Source: JAHJQZ01 sp963676075 | Lineage (GTDB): Bacteria; Pseudomonadota; Alphaproteobacteria; Rhizobiales; Devosiaceae | Assembly (NCBI GenBank): GCA_963676075.2 | Contig: CAXXNZ010000005.1 | Span: 1-64,000 of the forward strand | Direction of reading: 5' to 3' | Length of the DNA: 64,000 bases | In this document: piece after piece, positions 52,739 through 62,497 of the stretch | Numbering within the stretch: position 1 is the stretch's first letter | Layout of the letters: every line of letters begins with the position of its first letter | Notes under the pieces: model-generated | Database searches by the model: none | What the model saw: the letters and a program-made list of their open reading frames with translations, nothing else | Told to the model about the DNA's origin: nothing | Position numbers and translations under genes: made by a program

Positions 52739-53923
52739 TCAATCGGGAATCTTGAGCAGCGAGCGACCCCGGACCTGGTCGCGATATTCGCGCGGTGTCA
52801 GACCGGTTTCCTTTTTGAAAAACACGCTCAGATATTCGGTGTGCTCGATGCCGAGCGCTTCGCTGATTTCGGATAGCGACATGTCGGTTTCGAGCAGGAG
52901 TTCGCGGACGGCGTTGGTCCTGACGCGCAGGATCTCCTGGTGCGGTGTCCGGTTGAGTGCCTTGCGGAATCGCGCCTCCAGAACCCGCCGCGACAAGGGC
53001 ACGATATCGAGTACGTCTTCGACCCTGATGTTCTGGTGGGCGTTCTGGCGGATGAAGGCGACGGCCTTGGCGACCTGCGGGTCCTCGACTGTCAGGACGT
53101 CGGTGGAAACGCGTTTCCTGACGCCGAGCGGTTCGATCGAGTATTTGCGCCCGGCAAGCTTTTCGCCGCGCAACATGCGGTCGAGGATTTCGGCGGCATA
53201 GGCGCCGGTCCGGAGCGCATTCGGGATGATGCTCGACATTGGCGGGGTCGCCAGTTCGCACAACAGATTGTCATTGTCGACGCCGACGATGGCGATGTCC
53301 TCGGGCACCATGAAATCGTAGTAGCGGCAGATCTCGAGCAATTGCTGACCGCAGGCGTCGTAGCAGGCGAAAATGCCGACGGGCTTGGGTAGGCTTTCGA
53401 GCCATGCGCGGATCCTGTCGCGCTGGGTCCACCAGCGCACACGCGGCTCCTTGCGGATCGGCAGGTTGAAGATGCGCTGCTTGATGATGTCGGGGTGGCC
53501 GAGAATGCGCTCGAAGGTCTGCTGGCGCCATATCGACCAGTTGTAGAAAGGATCGCCGAAGTAGGCGAAGTTCTGCAGTCCGCAGTCGCGCAGGTGATCG
53601 ACTGCCAGGTGCGTGATGGCCGCGTCGTCGGTTTCGACCCACGGGATGCCTTCGATCAGGCGGGCGGCGCTGACATCGACGGTCGGCACGTTCATCGCCG
53701 TGATGATGCGGGCCATCTTGTCTGTCTCGATGCGCGCGATGGCGCCGTCGAACTTCCAGTTGCCGGCAAACGATTCATCGATCTCGTGGCGGCCGTGTTC
53801 GGTCAGGTAAAGCGTCCAGCCGCGCCGGGTGCGGGCATACTCGTGAATGCCGCGCAGGATGCCACGGGCATAGCTGTTGGACGTCTCGACGATGACCGCG
53901 ACGTTTCTCTCGTCAACCATCAT
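52739..53923 (-). CDS. XylR-like regulator: sugar-binding domain plus AraC HTH
   Basis: A 394-residue transcription factor. The first 280 residues form a LacI/periplasmic-binding-like effector domain (VAVIVETSNSYARGILRGIH to PPMSSIIPNALRTGAYAAEI). The last 105 residues are an AraC double helix-turn-helix (RVEDVLDIVPLSRRVLEARF and LSEISEALGIEHTEYLSVFF). This is the XylR layout, in which sugar binding activates transcription. GGGAGG precedes the ATG. It probably controls the neighbouring dehydrogenase-transporter operon and the epimerase through the 30-bp motifs. The inducing sugar is unknown. Confidence 0.93.
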   Translation of the reverse strand: MMVDERNVAVIVETSNSYARGILRGIHEYARTRRGWTLYLTEHGRHEIDESFAGNWKFDGAIARIETDKMARIITAMNVPTVDVSAARLIEGIPWVETDDAAITHLAVDHLRDCGLQNFAYFGDPFYNWSIWRQQTFERILGHPDIIKQRIFNLPIRKEPRVRWWTQRDRIRAWLESLPKPVGIFACYDACGQQLLEICRYYDFMVPEDIAIVGVDNDNLLCELATPPMSSIIPNALRTGAYAAEILDRMLRGEKLAGRKYSIEPLGVRKRVSTDVLTVEDPQVAKAVAFIRQNAHQNIRVEDVLDIVPLSRRVLEARFRKALNRTPHQEILRVRTNAVRELLLETDMSLSEISEALGIEHTEYLSVFFKKETGLTPREYRDQVRGRSLLKIPD

Positions 53924-53949
53924 TCCTCCCTCTTGATGGTTCCCAAGTC

Positions 53950-53993
53950 AAAAAACGGCCCGAACCGACGCCACTATACGTCAGTTCGGACCG
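53950..53993 (-). terminator. Intrinsic terminator of the epimerase gene
   Basis: On the minus strand the long stem CGGTCCGAACTGACG / CGTCGGTTCGGGCCG with loop TATAGTGG is followed by TTTTTT. It lies 35 bases past the epimerase stop and before the XylR-like gene. Confidence 0.85.
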
Positions 53994-54027
53994 CTGCGTC
54001 CTCGGTTGTGCAAGTGCGAACCGCGAC

Positions 54028-54873
54028 CTATCCGAGCAGGTCGCGCAGGAAGCGCGCACCGCCGCTCGCCAGCTCGTCCTGGGACGGGGCGAGCTTGCGC
54101 CAGATCGCAGCCGCCTTGGCGATTTCCACCGCGCCGGGCGTGAAGGATTCGATCACCACAGGGCCCTGATAGTTGATTTCCTTGAGGGCATCGCGGATGC
54201 CGTTCCAGTCCTGGTGGCCCGTCCCGGGCGTGCCGCGGTCGTTCTCGCAGGCGTGGAAATGTCCGAGCTTGGAGCCGGCAAGGCGGATGGCGTCCGGGAT
54301 CGATTGTTCCTCGATATTGGCGTGGAAGATGTCGATATGGACGCGATAGGCCGGGTGATCGACGTCGTTGACGAGCTTCAGCGCCTGCTCGGTCAGGTTG
54401 ATCATGTCGGTCTCGAACCGGTTGAGCGGCTCGACGCCGACGTTGACGCCGGCATCGGCGGCGATCGGACCGATTGCGCGCATGTTCTCGACCGCCCAGT
54501 CCCAGGCCTGTTTGCGCTCGCTATCCGGGATCATGCGGGTCTTGCCGACGGCGGAATAGACCGGGCCGGAGAACAGGTGGGACCCAACCTGTTCGGCAAA
54601 GCGGATGGAGTCGGTGATATAGGCGACGCCGTTCTTGCGGATATCCGGATCATCGCTCGAAATGTCGCGCGTCTCCCCGAAGGCGCCGCACACGGTGATT
54701 TCGAGGCCATTGTCCTCGGCCATCTTGCGCAGGAGAGGCGCGTCGATAAGAGCGGCATCGTCGAGAGCGATCTCGATGATGTCGAAGCCCATCTGCTTGA
54801 CCTTGGCAATGAGGTCGAAATTGGCGGTGGTGAATGGAGACGTCCAAACCCAGGTGTTGACGCCGATCTTCAT
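54028..54873 (-). CDS. Sugar phosphate isomerase/epimerase (tagatose 3-epimerase-like)
   Basis: A 281-residue TIM-barrel protein of the AP-endonuclease-2 family, related to D-tagatose/D-psicose 3-epimerases. It begins MKIGVNTWVWTSPFTTANFD. Metal ligands are in GVNVGVEPLNRFE (Glu near 148), RVHIDIFHANIEEQ (Asp, His) and GPVVIESFTPG (Glu). GGAGGACTGACC precedes the ATG at 54873; longer forms lack support. It is divergent from an M24 peptidase gene, with a 30-bp motif in the gap. With the dehydrogenase it should convert the imported sugar to a common intermediate. Confidence 0.88.
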   Translation of the reverse strand: MKIGVNTWVWTSPFTTANFDLIAKVKQMGFDIIEIALDDAALIDAPLLRKMAEDNGLEITVCGAFGETRDISSDDPDIRKNGVAYITDSIRFAEQVGSHLFSGPVYSAVGKTRMIPDSERKQAWDWAVENMRAIGPIAADAGVNVGVEPLNRFETDMINLTEQALKLVNDVDHPAYRVHIDIFHANIEEQSIPDAIRLAGSKLGHFHACENDRGTPGTGHQDWNGIRDALKEINYQGPVVIESFTPGAVEIAKAAAIWRKLAPSQDELASGGARFLRDLLG

Positions 54874-54970
54874 GGTCAGTCCTCCGTGACCCGCAAACCT
54901 GGCGCAATTGCATCGGATTTCGGGCCTTATTGTTTGGCCGGCAGTGTCTGTTGCGGTGCCCGGTCCGTAA

Positions 54971-55000
54971 ATGAGCATTCGCGCGAGAAATATGAGATAT
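54971..55000. promoter_or_regulatory. Shared 30-bp regulatory motif, copy 2
   Basis: Matches copy 1 (52587-52616) at 26 of 30 bases, starting ATGAGCATTC and ending GAGATAT. It lies 97 bases from the epimerase start and about 140 bases from the M24 peptidase start, in their divergent gap. Both copies have the same orientation relative to their minus-strand target gene. Confidence 0.7.
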
Positions 55001-55139
55001 CTGACCATCCGGCACTGCGGCGTTCTCGCCGGTGCAAAGACCCGCTCGGCGCCATGCCGCGCTTGCACATCACACGGCAATGGTCGAATAAACGCGGCCA
55101 GGACAGGCAGAGACGCCGTCGGACGAAAAGGAGTAGAAA

Positions 55140-56240
55140 GTGACCGGGATCAGCGAACAAAGACTTGCCGCCTTGCGGGCAAAGATGCGGGAAACGGGCG
55201 CCGATCTGGTGGCGCTGGGTGCCGGCTCGCACATGCAATGGCTGGTTGGTTTCCATCCGATGGCGGATGAACGGTTGTGCCTGATGCTGGTCGGACCGGA
55301 GCATGAAACCATCGTCATGCCGTCGCTCAATGCCGGAGAAATGCGTGCCCACACCGATATCGGCTTTGTCGAATGGCGCGACGATGATGGCCCCGACGCA
55401 GCCCTTGCCGAGGCTGTTGCCACCGTTGCGCCGGGTGGCGCGGCGCTTGTGGTCATCGACGAGGCGATGCGGGCCGATTTCGCCCTGGCGCTGCTCGGCA
55501 AGCTGGAGGGTGCCAAGCCGGTGTTCACCGGTGACACCGTCGGCGCGCTGCGGCTGGTCAAGGGTGCGGACGAATACGAAATTCTCAAGATGAATGCCGT
55601 GATCGACGACGGTGCGTTCAGGAAGGCCGCTGCTGCGGCCCGGCCCGGCATGACAGAATCCGAGCTTGCCGCCATCATCAACGACCATTTCCTGTCCGAA
55701 GGTGCAGCGCCGGCATTCGCCATCGTTGCCGGCGGTCCCAATGGTGCTTTCCCGCACCACCACACCGGTGCCCGCAAGTTCGAAGTTGGCGATGTCGTGG
55801 TCGTCGATATCGGCGGACGCAAACAGGGCTATCCGAGCGACATGACCCGCATGCTCGCCATCGGGCAAAAGCCGGAAGGCTATGACGAAGTTCACGACAC
55901 CGTAGAACGGGCAGTTCAGGCGGCGCTCGCTGCGGCCCGGCCCGGCGCAAAGGCAAGCGATGTCGACAAGGCGGCGCGCGATACCATCGCTGCTGCCGGC
56001 TATGGCGAATTCTTCACCCACCGCACCGGCCACGGCATGGGGATAGACGGTCATGAGCCGCCGTTCATCACGGCAACCAACGATCAGGTTCTTGAGGAAG
56101 GCATGGTCTTTTCCATCGAGCCCGGCATCTATCTGCCCGGCCGCTTCGGTATTCGTCTCGAGGACATCGTCATCATCAGGAAAGACGGGCCAGAAATCCT
56201 GTCTGACTTGCCGCGCACCCTGGCGATCGCCGAAGGGTAG
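55140..56240 (+). CDS. M24-family Xaa-Pro aminopeptidase-like protein
   Basis: A 366-residue pita-bread metallopeptidase. The five metal ligands are present: VVVVDIGG and YPSDMTRM (two Asp), HRTGHGMGIDGHEPP (His), FSIEPGIYLPGRFG and IRLEDIVII (two Glu). The N-terminal 125 residues form the creatinase/aminopeptidase-P domain. It likely removes N-terminal residues before proline, or is a creatinase-like amidase. The GTG start at 55140 follows AAAGGAG. It shares its upstream region with the sugar epimerase, so it may be co-regulated with the sugar genes. Confidence 0.9.
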   Translation: MTGISEQRLAALRAKMRETGADLVALGAGSHMQWLVGFHPMADERLCLMLVGPEHETIVMPSLNAGEMRAHTDIGFVEWRDDDGPDAALAEAVATVAPGGAALVVIDEAMRADFALALLGKLEGAKPVFTGDTVGALRLVKGADEYEILKMNAVIDDGAFRKAAAAARPGMTESELAAIINDHFLSEGAAPAFAIVAGGPNGAFPHHHTGARKFEVGDVVVVDIGGRKQGYPSDMTRMLAIGQKPEGYDEVHDTVERAVQAALAAARPGAKASDVDKAARDTIAAAGYGEFFTHRTGHGMGIDGHEPPFITATNDQVLEEGMVFSIEPGIYLPGRFGIRLEDIVIIRKDGPEILSDLPRTLAIAEG

Positions 56241-56282
56241 GGGCTGTCGTGGCGGCGCTCAGGCGCCGCCGTTCCCTGTACG

Positions 56283-59200
56283 TCAGAAATCCTGTTCGTA
56301 GAACAGACCGATGCTCGAATTGCCGTCGCTGCTGGTCGAGCCGGTGGCCTTGATCGTGTCGGTCAGGTCGAGGTCGATGGTGACCTTCGAGTTGCCCTGC
56401 GTGCCGGCCTCGACGCCGACATAGACATTGTCCTGCAAATAGGTGCCGGCCTTGACTGCGGTATTGCCTTCGGCGTCGGTGACGACGTCGAGATCGGCAA
56501 GGCCTGCAGCCGAGCGCAGGCTGTCGGTCAGCGAATTGCCACCGCCGCCGGCAAGCTCGGACGCCGCAGCGGCGAGCTTGGCCAGCTGCAGAGGCGACAG
56601 ATCGCCGAGCGTGCGCTTGAAGATCAACTGCGCCAGAACCTCGTCCTGCGGCAGTTCGGGCGAGGAGGTGAAGGTGATGGCAAGATCGTTCGCCGGCCCG
56701 CGCACCGTGACATAAACGGTAATGCCGTCGCCGGGCGAAGACGCTTTGAGATCGATATAGGGGTTGAGATCGCCGATCAGAGACACAGTACCTGAATCGA
56801 GATCGATGCGCTGGCCGAGGATGATCAGGCGACCGCGAATGAGCGAGAAACCGCCGACCGGTTGCACGGAATCGATCGGGCCGGTCAGCCGCACGCGTCC
56901 GCCAAGTTCGGCATCGAGCCCGCGTCCGCGCACGAACACCTGGTTGGGCGCGTCGATCGCCACATCGAGCCTGAGGCTGGACGAGGGCGCCGAGCCGCCC
57001 GAGGTGGGTGCATTCGAGGCAATACGCTTGAGCGTGGCCAGGACGCCCGGCGGTGCTGCTTCGTGCTCGACCTTGAGCAGCGAGGTGTCATTGCCAAAGG
57101 AATCCGGAATGGCGATTTCCGCCTTCTCCAGCTGGACATTGCCGCTGAGCGAAGGACCGCGCGTCAGCGCACCCTTGAGGGCCAGCTGGCCCGAGGCGGT
57201 GGCGACAACCAGCGTGCCGTCGGCATAGCGCGCCGAATTGAGCACGATATTGAGATCGGCGGGGAAACCGGCATCGGCAGCGAGCGAAATCGTGCCGTTG
57301 ACCGATATGGAGCCGCCAGTGGCAAGCGCGCCGGAGAGACTCTCGATGACGAGTGAATCGCCGTTGAGGCGCGCCGAGGCAGAAATCGAGTCGAGCCGCA
57401 GGTTCGACAGCGGATCGACGATCTCGGCATTCGAGGTGGTGACCGTGCCGGAATACGCCAGCTTGGCAACGCTGCCGCTGACCCGAGCGTCGATGTTCAC
57501 CGTGCCGGAGGCCTGGGCACCGCGGCTCGCCAGCATCTTGTTGGCCAGAGACAACGGCACGCTGCCCTTGACCGCCAGATTGCCGCCGGTGCCAACCATC
57601 GGCAGCGTGCCGCTGGCGGTGACCGTGGCACCGGCGCTGCCCTTGGCGCTGAGCGCGGCAAGCGACAGCGTATCATTGGCAAAGCTGCCATTGGCCTGAA
57701 CCGAGAGCGGTGCGATACCGAATTCGGCGATGTCCGCGGCACCGATGCCGGCGCCGGAAATGTCGAATCCGATTTTCGGATCGGTGGCGCTGCCGGTGAC
57801 GCGGACGCGTCCGCCGAGCGTGCCTGAAAGGCCGAGTTCGGGCTTGATGGAATTGGCGACGGCAAGCGGCACGTCCTTGAGCTCGAGCGACAGGTCGAGC
57901 TTTGCGCCAGCCGTACCGGTCGAGGTGACACGGCCACCGCCGACATCGAGAACGGCCTTTTCAAGGATGATGCTGTCCCCGGCGATGGTCGCCGAGGTCG
58001 AGCCGATGAGCTTGGCCGAGAGCCTGCCGTGATCGAGCCGGGCGCTGTCGAGTTGCAGTCGGTAGCCTTCGCCTGCCGGACCGAAATTGCCGCTCGTAGC
58101 GATCTTGGCACCATTGTCGAGCGCCGCGCTGGCATCAAAGCCGGTCACATTACCACGCTGCTCTGCCTTGGCGGACAACGTGTCGGCGGTGATGCCGGCA
58201 AGTGTCAGTTTCTTGCCGTAGATCGTGCCGTTGATCGCCGGTACGCCGAACAGGTCGGCGATCTTCGCTGTGACGGCGGCGCTGCCGACGCGGATATCGC
58301 CATTTGCGATAAGGTTTCGCACATCGGCGTCAATGCTGGCGCTCTGTTTGCCATCGACGGGCGTGAGCACGATGCTGGCATTTGCGGCGCCGGTCACGTC
58401 GGCCAGCAAAAGCGCGCCTGCCAGCGTCAGGTCGTTCGAACCGAGGGCGAGTTTGCCGGTCAGCAGGCCGTTGCTGTCCTGGGCGACATCGCCTGTCAGC
58501 TCGGTGCCCTGGATGGCGAATTTCAATCCACTCAAGCGGTTGTTACCGTCTGCGCTACGAAGGCCGGCAGTCAGGTCGACGCGATGGCCATCAAGGAAGG
58601 CCGCGCCGGACAGGTTGCCGGAAAGCACGGCGTCTTCGAGCATGCCGCCGAACCCGAGCCGGGCCTCGGTCAGGCGATGGTCGCTGAGCGTGCCGGTCGG
58701 CACGCTGAGATCGAAATTGAGGGCGATCTTGCCGTCGGTTCCCTTGGCCGTGCCTTTGGCGGTAAGGGCGCCCGAGGCGTTCTCGGAAATCTGCGCAAGG
58801 TCAGCCAGTCCTGCCGAGAAGGTGAAATCGGCGTTTTTACTGGAGAACCGGCCGTTGGCTGCGATGCGGCTCCGGTCGTTGCCAATCTCGAAATTCTCGG
58901 CGCTGATGCCCTTGGCGTCGCGGGCGACGCGGCCGGACAGCCGGGTCTTGCCCGCCAGCAGCTTGTCGATCGGGGCCATGCCGACGCTCAGATCGTTTGC
59001 GGCGCCATCAAGCATCAGGTCGAAACCGCCGCTCAGTGCCTCGATCGTGCCCTTGGCGGTGAGGTCGATACCGCCACCGAGTTGACGGCCAGCGAGGCCG
59101 GAGAACGAGGCGATGCTCGGCGTCTTGAGCGTCACCGAGCCGTCAAAGCCGAAATCCTTGACGATGCCGGCAAGCACCATGTCGAAGGCCGCGCCCTTGA

Positions 59201-60581
59201 AACGAAGCTGCGCAAGGTTGAGTCCAACATCCGGCGTCCAAAGACCGGCAACGCCGAGGGCCATGGAACCGCCAAGAGCGTCGGCGACCTGCGGGTTGGG
59301 CGAGGTGAGGCCAGTCAGTCTGCCATCGCCATTGAAGGTGATGCGGCGCTTTTGCGGATCGGAAAGATCGGACGCTGCGCCGGACAGGGCCAGCGCGAAG
59401 TCTTCGGCGCGCAGGTCTGCGGTTTGCAGTCCCTTGACCGTCAGATCGGTGGTCCAGTCGCGCCCGTCGGCGAACTGGATGGCAAGCTCAGCACTGTCGA
59501 CGCTCGTTTCGGCGCCCCCGCCAGGCAGCAGTACCTTGGCACCGGAGGCGTCGGCGATTTTCGCCTTGAGATCGAGGCCGTTGAGGAATCCGTCGCTGGT
59601 GGTCGAGCCGGTGGCTTTGAGGGCGATCTGTCCGCCATCAAGGCTGAGCTGGTTGAGTTCGACACCGCCCTGGTCGCGGACGAGCGCCTTGGCCGTCAGC
59701 TGCGTTTTTGCGCCGAAAAAGCGCTTGTAGGCGGCAGGCACCAGATCGGCGACAGGACCGCCGAGACTGGCGTCGACCGAAAGGCCACCCTCGGCCTGCG
59801 ACAGCTGTGCTGTGCCGGATAGGGCGCGCTTGCCGCCGACATCGAGCACCATGTCGGTCTTGAGCGAGGTGAGCTGCCCAGAACCCGTGAGGCTGAGCTT
59901 GAGGTCCGGCTTGCCCGCCATGCCGAGCAGATTGACGATCAGCCCGTTCGGCGGCTCGGCCAGATCGACCCCGATATCGGCGTTCTGGGTCTGGCGGTCA
60001 TAGGCGAGCGCCAGAGACAGAGTGCCGCCCGGGCCGTCCTTGCGGGTGATATCGAGCTTGGTGTCGAGCGAGCCGTCAACGAGCTTGAGGCTGCCATCGA
60101 TGCCGATCTCTGAGCCCAGCCCGAAAACCTGCTCTCCGAAAGTGACCTGCGGCACGGAGAGCTTGTCGAGGAGGATGGCGACCGGCAGTTGCGGAATCTC
60201 GGGCGTCTGCGCTTCCGGAGGCGGCAGATCGACGCCGCCGGCCGGGATAGCCGGGCGGATATAGTCGATGGAATCGGCGACAAGACTGTTGATCTTGAGC
60301 GTGCCGCCGAGCAGCGCACCCTGGTCCCAGTTGAGCTGGGCGTTCTTGATCCTCAGCCAGACGCCTTTTTCGTCCGAGATGGTGATCTCGGGAATGGAGA
60401 CGTCGGACGACAAGATGCCGTTGATGCCTGAGAGCGAGATCTGCCGGTCAGGCGCGGACAGCTGGCCCTCGACGAACTGGACGAACCAGTCCTTCTGCTG
60501 CTCCGGGTTTTCCTGCGCGATCAGCGGCACGGCGACGGCGCTGAGCACCAGCGCCGCTATGATCAGGATCAGCCGTCTCAA
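56283..60581 (-). CDS. tamB: TamB, translocation and assembly module subunit
   Basis: TamB is an inner-membrane-anchored periplasmic bridge that works with TamA in outer-membrane protein insertion and lipid transport. The 1432-residue product has an N-terminal anchor (MRRLILIIAALVLSAVAVPL), a very long beta-helical repeat region rich in Gly/Ala/Asp with alternating hydrophobic strands, and the C-terminal DUF490/TamB domain. That domain includes IRGRLIILGQRIDLDSGTVS, then NPYIDLKASSPGDGITVYVT and ending SIGLFYEQDF. It is rather longer than the E. coli protein. Its start overlaps the tamA stop by four bases. Confidence 0.95.
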   Translation of the reverse strand: MRRLILIIAALVLSAVAVPLIAQENPEQQKDWFVQFVEGQLSAPDRQISLSGINGILSSDVSIPEITISDEKGVWLRIKNAQLNWDQGALLGGTLKINSLVADSIDYIRPAIPAGGVDLPPPEAQTPEIPQLPVAILLDKLSVPQVTFGEQVFGLGSEIGIDGSLKLVDGSLDTKLDITRKDGPGGTLSLALAYDRQTQNADIGVDLAEPPNGLIVNLLGMAGKPDLKLSLTGSGQLTSLKTDMVLDVGGKRALSGTAQLSQAEGGLSVDASLGGPVADLVPAAYKRFFGAKTQLTAKALVRDQGGVELNQLSLDGGQIALKATGSTTSDGFLNGLDLKAKIADASGAKVLLPGGGAETSVDSAELAIQFADGRDWTTDLTVKGLQTADLRAEDFALALSGAASDLSDPQKRRITFNGDGRLTGLTSPNPQVADALGGSMALGVAGLWTPDVGLNLAQLRFKGAAFDMVLAGIVKDFGFDGSVTLKTPSIASFSGLAGRQLGGGIDLTAKGTIEALSGGFDLMLDGAANDLSVGMAPIDKLLAGKTRLSGRVARDAKGISAENFEIGNDRSRIAANGRFSSKNADFTFSAGLADLAQISENASGALTAKGTAKGTDGKIALNFDLSVPTGTLSDHRLTEARLGFGGMLEDAVLSGNLSGAAFLDGHRVDLTAGLRSADGNNRLSGLKFAIQGTELTGDVAQDSNGLLTGKLALGSNDLTLAGALLLADVTGAANASIVLTPVDGKQSASIDADVRNLIANGDIRVGSAAVTAKIADLFGVPAINGTIYGKKLTLAGITADTLSAKAEQRGNVTGFDASAALDNGAKIATSGNFGPAGEGYRLQLDSARLDHGRLSAKLIGSTSATIAGDSIILEKAVLDVGGGRVTSTGTAGAKLDLSLELKDVPLAVANSIKPELGLSGTLGGRVRVTGSATDPKIGFDISGAGIGAADIAEFGIAPLSVQANGSFANDTLSLAALSAKGSAGATVTASGTLPMVGTGGNLAVKGSVPLSLANKMLASRGAQASGTVNIDARVSGSVAKLAYSGTVTTSNAEIVDPLSNLRLDSISASARLNGDSLVIESLSGALATGGSISVNGTISLAADAGFPADLNIVLNSARYADGTLVVATASGQLALKGALTRGPSLSGNVQLEKAEIAIPDSFGNDTSLLKVEHEAAPPGVLATLKRIASNAPTSGGSAPSSSLRLDVAIDAPNQVFVRGRGLDAELGGRVRLTGPIDSVQPVGGFSLIRGRLIILGQRIDLDSGTVSLIGDLNPYIDLKASSPGDGITVYVTVRGPANDLAITFTSSPELPQDEVLAQLIFKRTLGDLSPLQLAKLAAAASELAGGGGNSLTDSLRSAAGLADLDVVTDAEGNTAVKAGTYLQDNVYVGVEAGTQGNSKVTIDLDLTDTIKATGSTSSDGNSSIGLFYEQDF

Positions 60582-62497
60582 AATGATTGTCCTATACCGG
60601 CGTAAAGCGCGAAGTCCGGGTCGCCGGCGCGCTTGTTGAGCGGCACGGCAAAGTCGAGCCGAAGCGGGCCGAAGCCGGTGTAATATCTGAGGCCGACGCC
60701 GGCGCCGATGCGGGTGCCGTCGCTAAGCCCGACGAAATTCTCGGCGGTGACATAGCCGGCATCGACGAATCCGACCGCGCCGATCGTGTCGGTGATCTTC
60801 ATTCGCGCCTCGACCGAAGCCTCGGTGAGGAACTTGCCGCCGGTGACGGTGCCGCCCGGTCCATCGACGCCGATGGAGCGGTAGGAGTAGCCGCGAACCG
60901 AACCGCCGCCGCCAGCAAAGAACAGCTTGTTGGGCGGGGTTTCGGCAATGGACGGGCCGTAGAGCAGGCCTGCTTTCAACCGTCCGGCGAGGACGAACCG
61001 GTCGTCGTCGCCAAAGCCGAGATAGCCGCGCGCCTCGCCTTCGAGCAAAAGACCGGCATTGCCATATTGGGCTTCGTAGAACGGCTCGGCCGTCAGATTG
61101 GCATAAATGCCCTGGCTCGGGTCGGTGGCGTTATTGCGCGTGTCGTAGGTGAGGCCGCCATAAACGCCATAAAGGGCGAAATCGCGCGTACCATGCAGCG
61201 CGTCATTGAAATTGGAGCGCTCGGCCTCGATGCCGGCCATGCCCGAGATCTGCGGGGTGAACTCGTGCGACAGCGCCAGTTTGGCGTTGAGCGAGGTTTC
61301 CGTGTAGCGCGTCAGCACGGTGCGCTGCGCCGTCAGATCGAAGTGAAGATCTGTGTCGGCAGTGATGATGCCCGGCTTGGTGAAGCTGCCGCCGAAATAA
61401 TAGTCGAAATCGGCCGAATTGATCGGATAGGCGATACCGGCGAGCTTGGCCGTGAGCTTCAGCCGCTCTCCCTGACCGAACAGGTTGCGATGCAGAAAGA
61501 AGGTTTCGACTCCGAGCCCGTCCGTTGTCGAGAAGCTGGCGCCGGCGCCGACACGACGCGGCTTGCGCTCCTGCACGTGGATGATGAGGGGCAGGGTGCC
61601 GTCAGGACCGATGGTGTCGGCTTCCTCGATCTTGATCGAGTTGAACACATCGAGCGCTGCCAGTTGTTCGCGGGCGCGGACCAGATCCTTCGGATTGTAG
61701 ACCTTGCCCGGCACAAGTCCGGTCTGGCGGACGATGAAATCGGCATCGACTGCGGATGCGCCATCGACCGAGATCGCGCCGATGACCGCTTGTCGGCCCG
61801 GCGTCACCGTTAGGACCGCGTCGAGCCTGTCGGTGCGGTGGTCGGCGGTGACCGCCTTGTTGGTCACCTCAGCCTTGGCATAGCCGCGCATCCGCCAATC
61901 CTCGACAGCGAGAATTGCCGCCTTGCGCACAGTACCTGCTGCTGCCACGTCGCCGGGCGTAAAACCGATTGTGGAGGGTGACGCACTGTCCGTTGCCGGC
62001 GCGGCGTTAACGATCTCGGCCTTGCCGAAATGGAACAGCGGCCCGGTCGTCACATCGATCGAGACCTTGATCGGATCGGAGAGCGTGGCATCTGGCGGCA
62101 GCTTGGCGGCTTCCTTGCCATCGACCTTAATGGAGATGACGCCACCGTAATAACCGGCATTGTAGAGTGTCGACTGAATGCGCCGATAGTCGGAGCGCGC
62201 CGTCGCCAGCAGACCTGCTGCACCGGAGGCCGGGGCATCGCGTTCATCCCAGAGCGCCGAGGCATTGCGGACGGTGTCGGTCAGGCCGTCGTCGCCCGCA
62301 ACCGTAACCGTGACCTCATAAGGGCGCGGGTCGGCGATGACCGCGTTGGCGGCGGCATCGGCTTCATCTTCGAACAGTGTCAGCCCGAACAAAGAGAAGG
62401 CATGCGCTTCCGTGGCCGAAACCATGGCGAAAGCGGATGCGGCAGTCAGGGCCAATGCAAATACGCGCAAACTCAAAAAAAGACCCCGTTCGCTCAT
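60578..62497 (-). CDS. tamA: TamA, outer-membrane assembly protein (BamA superfamily)
   Basis: A 639-residue outer-membrane protein. A Sec signal (MSERGLFLSLRVFALALTAA to EAHA) is followed by POTRA domains (about residues 50-280; for example APASGAAGLLATARSDYRRI then QSTLYNAGYYGG). A 16-strand Omp85 barrel follows, with the lid motif GGGGSVRGYSYRSIG and the last strand PDFALYAGIGQSF ending in Phe. ATG 62497 is preferred over an upstream ATG because only it gives a signal peptide at the very start. It is coupled to tamB by a four-base overlap, the standard tamA-tamB order. Confidence 0.95.
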   Translation of the reverse strand: MSERGLFLSLRVFALALTAASAFAMVSATEAHAFSLFGLTLFEDEADAAANAVIADPRPYEVTVTVAGDDGLTDTVRNASALWDERDAPASGAAGLLATARSDYRRIQSTLYNAGYYGGVISIKVDGKEAAKLPPDATLSDPIKVSIDVTTGPLFHFGKAEIVNAAPATDSASPSTIGFTPGDVAAAGTVRKAAILAVEDWRMRGYAKAEVTNKAVTADHRTDRLDAVLTVTPGRQAVIGAISVDGASAVDADFIVRQTGLVPGKVYNPKDLVRAREQLAALDVFNSIKIEEADTIGPDGTLPLIIHVQERKPRRVGAGASFSTTDGLGVETFFLHRNLFGQGERLKLTAKLAGIAYPINSADFDYYFGGSFTKPGIITADTDLHFDLTAQRTVLTRYTETSLNAKLALSHEFTPQISGMAGIEAERSNFNDALHGTRDFALYGVYGGLTYDTRNNATDPSQGIYANLTAEPFYEAQYGNAGLLLEGEARGYLGFGDDDRFVLAGRLKAGLLYGPSIAETPPNKLFFAGGGGSVRGYSYRSIGVDGPGGTVTGGKFLTEASVEARMKITDTIGAVGFVDAGYVTAENFVGLSDGTRIGAGVGLRYYTGFGPLRLDFAVPLNKRAGDPDFALYAGIGQSF

